A DNA stretch of 10,490 bases. It comes from Eubacterium sp. CAG:180 (lineage in GTDB: Bacteria > Bacillota > Clostridia > Oscillospirales > Acutalibacteraceae). The notes under the pieces were generated by a model, which was not told the origin of the DNA, did not search any database, and saw nothing but the letters and a program-made list of their open reading frames with translations. This document shows, in pieces, positions 7,457-10,490 of this stretch. The translations under genes and the position numbers were made by a program. Where the stretch lies: contig HF993119.1 in the NCBI GenBank assembly GCA_000432435.1, forward strand, positions 33,771 to 44,260, given 5' to 3'. Each line of letters begins with the position of its first letter. Positions within the stretch are counted from its first letter, which is position 1.

Positions 7457-8638
7457 ATGAGAGGCACTAAAAAATTTATCGGTATTATAATTTCGCTTTC
7501 GATACTTTTTTTGTGCTTTTTTTCTTTCGGCGCCGATGCGGCGGACGGGTTCTCCGTTTTTTCAACCGGAGCCACGGCGCATACAGGCGAGACGGTTACA
7601 ATAAGCATTAAAAATACCGAAGCCTCCCTCGGCTCGTATTCCGTGTATGTAAATTATGACAAAACCAAGCTGCAATATAAGTCAAGCTCACTCGGTGATG
7701 CCGGCAGCGCGTTGCCGCAGGCCTCATGCACACATATCGAAAGTGCTTCTCAGGTGCGATATGCCGGTGCAACCTCCTCACAGAACAATGTGCAGGTAAA
7801 GGCAGGCACCGTTATGACGATAACTTTTCTTGTTATCGGAAATACATCGGGCTCTACTCCCGTAGGTACGCCAATTTCAGTGTACGCGGCAGCCTATGAT
7901 TCGAGCGCGAAGAGCATAAGTGTTACATCTCAAGGCAATTCCGTGCTCATAATGCCATCATCCGGTAATAATTCCGGTCAGCAGGTGCAGAACAACGTAA
8001 CGGAAGCTCCCGTACAGCAAAATAACAGCGGCGATAACTCCGTAAGCTCAAGTGATGCGACGCTTAAATCAATGCGTGTTTACGGTATAACTGATGCAGG
8101 CGAAACAACAGTAGACCTTACGCTTTCTCCGGAGTTTTCGTCGGATACGCTTTTTTATAATGCGAGCGTAATGAGCGACGTAGCGAGAATTCAGGTAGAC
8201 GCCGTGCCGAATAATGAAAAGGCACAGGTGAGTATACCTATGGGCTATCTTAAAATGGATATAGGAAGCAACACCACAAAGATTACCGTTACCGCAGAGG
8301 ACGGCGTTACAACTATGACGTATATTTTGACTACGGTTAAATCCGAGTCGGGTACGTCGATAATAGCACCTGTTGAGACAGAACCTTATACCGAGGGGCT
8401 TTCCGATGAGCCGATGACGGAAGTAACCGCCGCAGAGCCGGAAACACAAAATAACGCGATAGCTTCTTCTGCTGATAATATCAAAAACGCCGTTAAAAAC
8501 CATATCAAAAACGAGACATTTGTTATTATCGGTGTTACGTCGGGAATTGTAGCTGTCATTCTTGCGGTTACGGCTGCCGCGCTGTTTAATAAGACTCGCA
8601 AAAAAGAAAAACCGTCAAAAGATAAAAACGAAAGCTGA
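7457..8638 (+). CDS. Secreted membrane-anchored protein with cohesin-like and cadherin-like domains
   Basis: Predicted cell-surface protein of 393 residues. Residues 1-28 form a signal peptide (MRGTKK, a long hydrophobic core, then FGADA and likely cleavage). Residues about 32-166 resemble a cohesin-type beta sandwich: a TGETVTISI strand, NTEASLGSYSVYVNYDKTKL (the usual V.YD...L pattern), a KAGTVMTITFLV strand and an alanine-rich end. An Asn/Gln/Ser-rich linker (167-198) leads to a segment (about 200-295) resembling the cadherin-like beta-sandwich family, with LKSMRVYG, LSPEFSSDTLFYNASV and TAEDGVTTMTYILT. A Glu/Thr/Pro-rich stalk (297-350) precedes a membrane helix (354-377) and a KTRKKEK cytoplasmic tail. 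No sortase LPxTG motif or catalytic residues are seen. A role in binding a partner or scaffolding at the surface is inference; no dockerin is visible in this window. It could instead be a generic adhesion or carbohydrate-binding protein. Confidence 0.8.
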   Translation: MRGTKKFIGIIISLSILFLCFFSFGADAADGFSVFSTGATAHTGETVTISIKNTEASLGSYSVYVNYDKTKLQYKSSSLGDAGSALPQASCTHIESASQVRYAGATSSQNNVQVKAGTVMTITFLVIGNTSGSTPVGTPISVYAAAYDSSAKSISVTSQGNSVLIMPSSGNNSGQQVQNNVTEAPVQQNNSGDNSVSSSDATLKSMRVYGITDAGETTVDLTLSPEFSSDTLFYNASVMSDVARIQVDAVPNNEKAQVSIPMGYLKMDIGSNTTKITVTAEDGVTTMTYILTTVKSESGTSIIAPVETEPYTEGLSDEPMTEVTAAEPETQNNAIASSADNIKNAVKNHIKNETFVIIGVTSGIVAVILAVTAAALFNKTRKKEKPSKDKNES

Positions 8639-8690
8639 TAAAAGATAATCGGATAAATTATCAAACAAATCACAATTTTATTTTAAACAA

Positions 8691-8724
8691 AAAGAACGAA
8701 CCGCCTTTAGGTGGTTCGTTCTTT
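8691..8724. terminator. Bidirectional intrinsic terminator between convergent genes
   Basis: A 15-bp stem (8691-8705 with 8710-8724, one G-T wobble) encloses a TTTA loop. The outer 12 pairs, AAAGAACGAACC against GGTTCGTTCTTT, are perfect. T-rich sequence follows on the plus strand, and the minus strand reads TTCTTTTTGTTT, so it can end both the cohesin-like gene and gdhA, which converge here. Confidence 0.85.
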
Positions 8725-8739
8725 GTCATATCGGTCAAA

Positions 8740-9993
8740 TTACGGCCAAATGCCTCTGAGCTTAGTGGTGTCAACAACACTCTTAAGAGCTATGAGATAA
8801 GCTCCGGTTCTGAGCGAAACATTTTTTTCTTTGGCAATGCCGTATACGTTTTCAAATGCTTTGCTCATTTTTCTTGCAAGCTTAGAGTTTACCTCTTCTT
8901 CGGTCCATTCAAACGACTGAAGATTTTGAACCCACTCAAAATACGAAACTATAACTCCGCCTGAGTTTGCAAGAATATCGGGGACCAATACAACACCTTT
9001 TTTGTCGAGTATTTCGTCCGCTTCAATTGTTGTAGGACCGTTGGCACCCTCGACTATGACCTTAGCTTTGATTTTATCTGCATTATCTTTATTTATTTGG
9101 TTCTCAAGAGCTGCGGGAATGAGAATGGTTGTGTCAAGCGTTAAAAGCTCTTCGTTTGAAATTCTCTTCATACCGTCCTCATTGTAGCCAGAAAGAAGGT
9201 TGCCTTTAACGGAGAGGTATTCAAGAATTGCAGGTATATTAAGACCGTTTTCATTGTAGATACCGCCGGAAACATCGCTGACAGCTACTATTTTTGCCCC
9301 CTCTTTATTGAGGAGCTTTGCCGTTATGCTGCCGACGTTACCCATACCTTGAATTGTTACCGTGGCCGCTTTAATATCGATGCCGAGCTTTTGGCATATA
9401 TAAAGAGTGTTAAGCATTATACCGCGGCCGGTGGCCTCGTTTCTTCCTTCGCTTCCGCCGAGAGCTATCGGCTTGCCCGTAACTACCGCCGGAGTGGAGT
9501 GACCGTTCAGCATACTGTATGTATCCATTATCCAGCCCATTACCTCGGCGTTTGTTCCGACGTCCGGAGCGGGTATATCCTTATCGGGTCCGATTATAGG
9601 GGATATCATAGAGGTGAAGCGCCTTGTGAGCCTTTGCTTTTCGCCGTCGGAAAGAGTTGTCGGGTCAACAACCACGCCGCCCTTGCCTCCGCCGTAGGGA
9701 ATATCGGCAACAGCGCATTTGAATGTCATCCAAGCCGACAAAGCCTTAACTTCGTCAAGATTGACGTTTTGATGATAACGGATTCCGCCCTTTGCGGGGC
9801 CGCGTACCGTAGAATGCTGTACGCGATAACCTTTAAATACCTTTACGCTGCCGTCGTCCATTCTTACCGGAACAGAAACGGATAGTTCTCTTTCGGGGTA
9901 CTTCACAGCTTCGTATTCCGCCGGCTTGTAGCCGAGAATATGCGCTGCGTTTTCAACTGTTGCGAGCACGTTGTCATAAGGATTATAACTCAT
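8740..9993 (-). CDS. gdhA: Glutamate dehydrogenase, RocG/GudB type
   Basis: Hexameric Glu/Leu/Phe/Val-dehydrogenase family enzyme that interconverts glutamate and 2-oxoglutarate plus ammonia. At 417 residues it matches the RocG/GudB class rather than the longer 450-residue NADPH enzymes. Visible motifs: GPAKGGIRYH (65-74, Lys68 binds substrate), FKCAVADIPYGGGKGG (91-106, Lys92 and catalytic Lys104), PAPDVGTN (141-148, catalytic Asp144), the nucleotide-binding GMGNVG (216-221) with Asp240 at the end of the second strand, VEGANGPTT (314-322) and NSGGVIVSYFEW (343-354). The acidic residue after the glycine loop suggests NAD preference, which is inference. The start ATG at 9993 is preceded by GGAGTG with 7 bases spacing. 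It is transcribed alone, convergent with the surface-protein gene, with its own promoter and a likely ArgR-type operator. A catabolic or fermentative amino-acid role is more likely than ammonia assimilation, but the sequence does not settle direction. Confidence 0.95.
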   Translation of the reverse strand: MSYNPYDNVLATVENAAHILGYKPAEYEAVKYPERELSVSVPVRMDDGSVKVFKGYRVQHSTVRGPAKGGIRYHQNVNLDEVKALSAWMTFKCAVADIPYGGGKGGVVVDPTTLSDGEKQRLTRRFTSMISPIIGPDKDIPAPDVGTNAEVMGWIMDTYSMLNGHSTPAVVTGKPIALGGSEGRNEATGRGIMLNTLYICQKLGIDIKAATVTIQGMGNVGSITAKLLNKEGAKIVAVSDVSGGIYNENGLNIPAILEYLSVKGNLLSGYNEDGMKRISNEELLTLDTTILIPAALENQINKDNADKIKAKVIVEGANGPTTIEADEILDKKGVVLVPDILANSGGVIVSYFEWVQNLQSFEWTEEEVNSKLARKMSKAFENVYGIAKEKNVSLRTGAYLIALKSVVDTTKLRGIWP

Positions 9994-10019
9994 TACTTAA
10001 CACTCCATTCATCTTTTAT

Positions 10020-10037
10020 TGGTGAATATAAATTCAC
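10020..10037. promoter_or_regulatory. ArgR/AhrC-type operator (ARG box) at gdhA
   Basis: A perfect inverted repeat, GTGAAT-ATAA-ATTCAC (10022-10037), contains TGAAT-N4-ATTCA with an all-A/T centre. This matches the known ARG box consensus wnTGAATwwwwATTCAnw except at the outer left position. It lies between the predicted gdhA transcription start (about 10040, minus strand) and the ribosome binding site, where a bound repressor would block initiation or elongation. I found only one clear box; a second is not convincing at the usual 3-bp spacing. In B. subtilis, AhrC takes part in control of the related rocG. Assignment to ArgR/AhrC is inference from the consensus. Confidence 0.65.
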
Positions 10038-10046
10038 TTTAATACT

Positions 10047-10074
10047 ATATTACAGCTTTTTTGCATTTTGTCAA
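10047..10074 (-). promoter_or_regulatory. Sigma-A promoter of gdhA
   Basis: On the minus strand a perfect TTGACA (10074-10069) is followed after 16 bases by TAATAT (10052-10047). An overlapping TATAGT at 10049-10044 gives a 19-base spacer and is less likely. Predicted start is near 10040, giving a leader of about 45 bases with the palindrome at its 5' end. Confidence 0.65.
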
Positions 10075-10080
10075 TAATAT

Positions 10081-10259
10081 TTTTCATATAAATTAAAATT
10101 ATGTTTGATATGCACAAAACAGAAACTTTCGAATTGTTCATAACTTCTATACGTTGTTGCTTCGTGTTTGTTGTGTTTTTACGATTGAAGGAATATCAAT
10201 ATCTTAGGTTCACTCGGCAGGCACATCGGAGACCGTTTTATATGGGTATGCGCCGATAG
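10081..10259. other. Intergenic stretch without a recognised gene
   Basis: This is the unexplained core of the roughly 345-bp gap between gdhA and the tRNA. The first part is AT-rich; about 10205-10258 is more GC-rich. I see no credible open reading frame with a ribosome binding site and no riboswitch or known small-RNA signature. The GC-richer end leads directly into a terminator-like hairpin, so a short plus-strand transcript is possible, but I find no convincing promoter for it. Confidence 0.5.
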
Positions 10260-10299
10260 AGCAAATTTTGAATAATACGAAAAATTTGCTTGCTTTTTT
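10260..10299 (+). terminator. Possible intrinsic terminator upstream of the tRNA
   Basis: AGCAAATTTT (10260-10269) and AAAATTTGCT (10281-10290) form a perfect 10-bp inverted repeat around an 11-base loop, followed by TGCTTTTTT (10291-10299). The arrangement is terminator-like in the plus direction, but the stem is AT-rich with only two G-C pairs, so efficiency is doubtful. Its 3' edge overlaps the proposed -35 of the tRNA promoter. Confidence 0.4.
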
Positions 10300-10318
10300 G
10301 AATAAAATCATATATAAT
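10290..10318 (+). promoter_or_regulatory. Promoter of tRNA-Ser
   Basis: TTGCTT (10290-10295), a 17-base spacer and a perfect TATAAT (10313-10318). The predicted start near 10325 leaves a leader of about 15 bases before the mature tRNA 5' end at 10340. Confidence 0.65.
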
Positions 10319-10339
10319 ATTCCTCGTCATTTGATCTAT

Positions 10340-10431
10340 GGAGAGTTGTCCGAGCTGGTCGAAGGAGCACGATTGGAAATCGTGTAACCGCCTAAAACGG
10401 TTCGAGGGTTCGAATCCCTTGCTCTCCGCCA
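10340..10431 (+). tRNA. tRNA-Ser (anticodon GGA)
   Basis: Complete class II tRNA of 92 bases with encoded CCA (10429-10431). The acceptor stem pairs GGAGAGT (10340-10346) with GCTCTCC (10421-10427), with G as discriminator. The anticodon stem CACGA/TCGTG encloses loop TTGGAAA with GGA at 10375-10377, reading UCC and UCU. A long variable arm (AACCG/CGGTT, about 10386-10402) marks it as serine type. The T arm contains GGTTCGAATCC. Confidence 0.97.
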
Positions 10432-10461
10432 TGATTGTGCGACTATAAAGCACAAAAGCCC

Positions 10462-10488
10462 AAAACCCTTGAGAAATCAAGGGTTTTT
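10462..10488 (+). terminator. Intrinsic terminator after tRNA-Ser
   Basis: An 11-bp perfect stem, AAAACCCTTGA against TCAAGGGTTTT (10462-10472 with 10477-10487), with a GAAA tetraloop and a T run at 10484-10488. It ends the tRNA transcript 30 bases after the CCA, indicating a single-tRNA unit. Confidence 0.85.
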
Positions 10489-10490
10489 CG

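Noticed and set aside
8069..8503. A 144-residue minus-strand open frame inside the cohesin-like gene
   Set aside because: Antisense shadow rich in Arg, Cys, Tyr and His with no domain pattern; the plus-strand frame has a signal peptide, domains and a good ribosome binding site.
9349..9885. A 178-residue open frame on the plus strand inside gdhA
   Set aside because: It lies wholly antisense to a clearly conserved glutamate dehydrogenase, lacks recognisable motifs and has no ribosome binding site; it reflects codon bias of the real gene.
10238..10480. An 80-residue open frame on the minus strand containing MAESKGFEPSN
   Set aside because: It is the antisense of tRNA-Ser and its terminator. 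GFEPS-type peptides are a well-known false protein prediction from tRNA-Ser complements.

Overview
The window looks like a chromosomal segment of a gut-type Clostridia, probably Oscillospirales/Ruminococcaceae-like. This rests on moderate GC, strong GGAGG-type ribosome binding sites, frequent GTG/TTG starts, Gram-positive gene order and a cohesin-type surface protein. No phage, transposon, CRISPR or defence genes are visible, and most of the window is conserved housekeeping DNA. The taxonomic placement is inference from style and gene order, not from a search.

Positions 1-7330 hold a tightly packed plus-strand cluster matching the Firmicutes yloM-yloS neighbourhood. It starts with the 3' part of a YugP-like membrane zinc metallopeptidase. 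Then come rsmB (16S rRNA m5C methyltransferase), rlmN (radical-SAM 23S rRNA/tRNA m2A methyltransferase), prpC (PP2C phosphatase), prkC (PASTA Ser/Thr kinase), rsgA (30S-maturation GTPase) and thiN (thiamine pyrophosphokinase). Genes overlap by a few bases or sit 3-23 bp apart, so co-transcription and translational coupling are likely. The cluster joins ribosome maturation and modification with a cell-wall-sensing kinase/phosphatase pair. The rpe gene found between rsgA and thiN in Bacillus is absent. PrkC carries an unassigned beta-rich segment between its third and fourth PASTA repeats.

Positions 7331-8724 hold a separately promoted gene for a secreted, membrane-anchored protein. Its parts are a signal peptide, a cohesin-like domain, a cadherin-like beta-sandwich domain, a C-terminal membrane helix and a basic tail. 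It ends at a strong symmetrical terminator shared with the convergent gene.

Positions 8740-10074 hold, on the minus strand, a RocG/GudB-type glutamate dehydrogenase with a recognisable promoter. A near-perfect ArgR/AhrC-type operator lies just downstream of the predicted transcription start, which suggests arginine-responsive control.

Positions 10081-10490 hold about 180 bp with no gene, a terminator-like AT-rich hairpin, a promoter, a complete tRNA-Ser(GGA) with encoded CCA, and an intrinsic terminator at the window edge.

I see no wholly new system. The points worth a second look are the ArgR box on gdhA, the inserted segment in PrkC, the cohesin/cadherin-like surface protein, and the hairpin overlapping the tRNA promoter.
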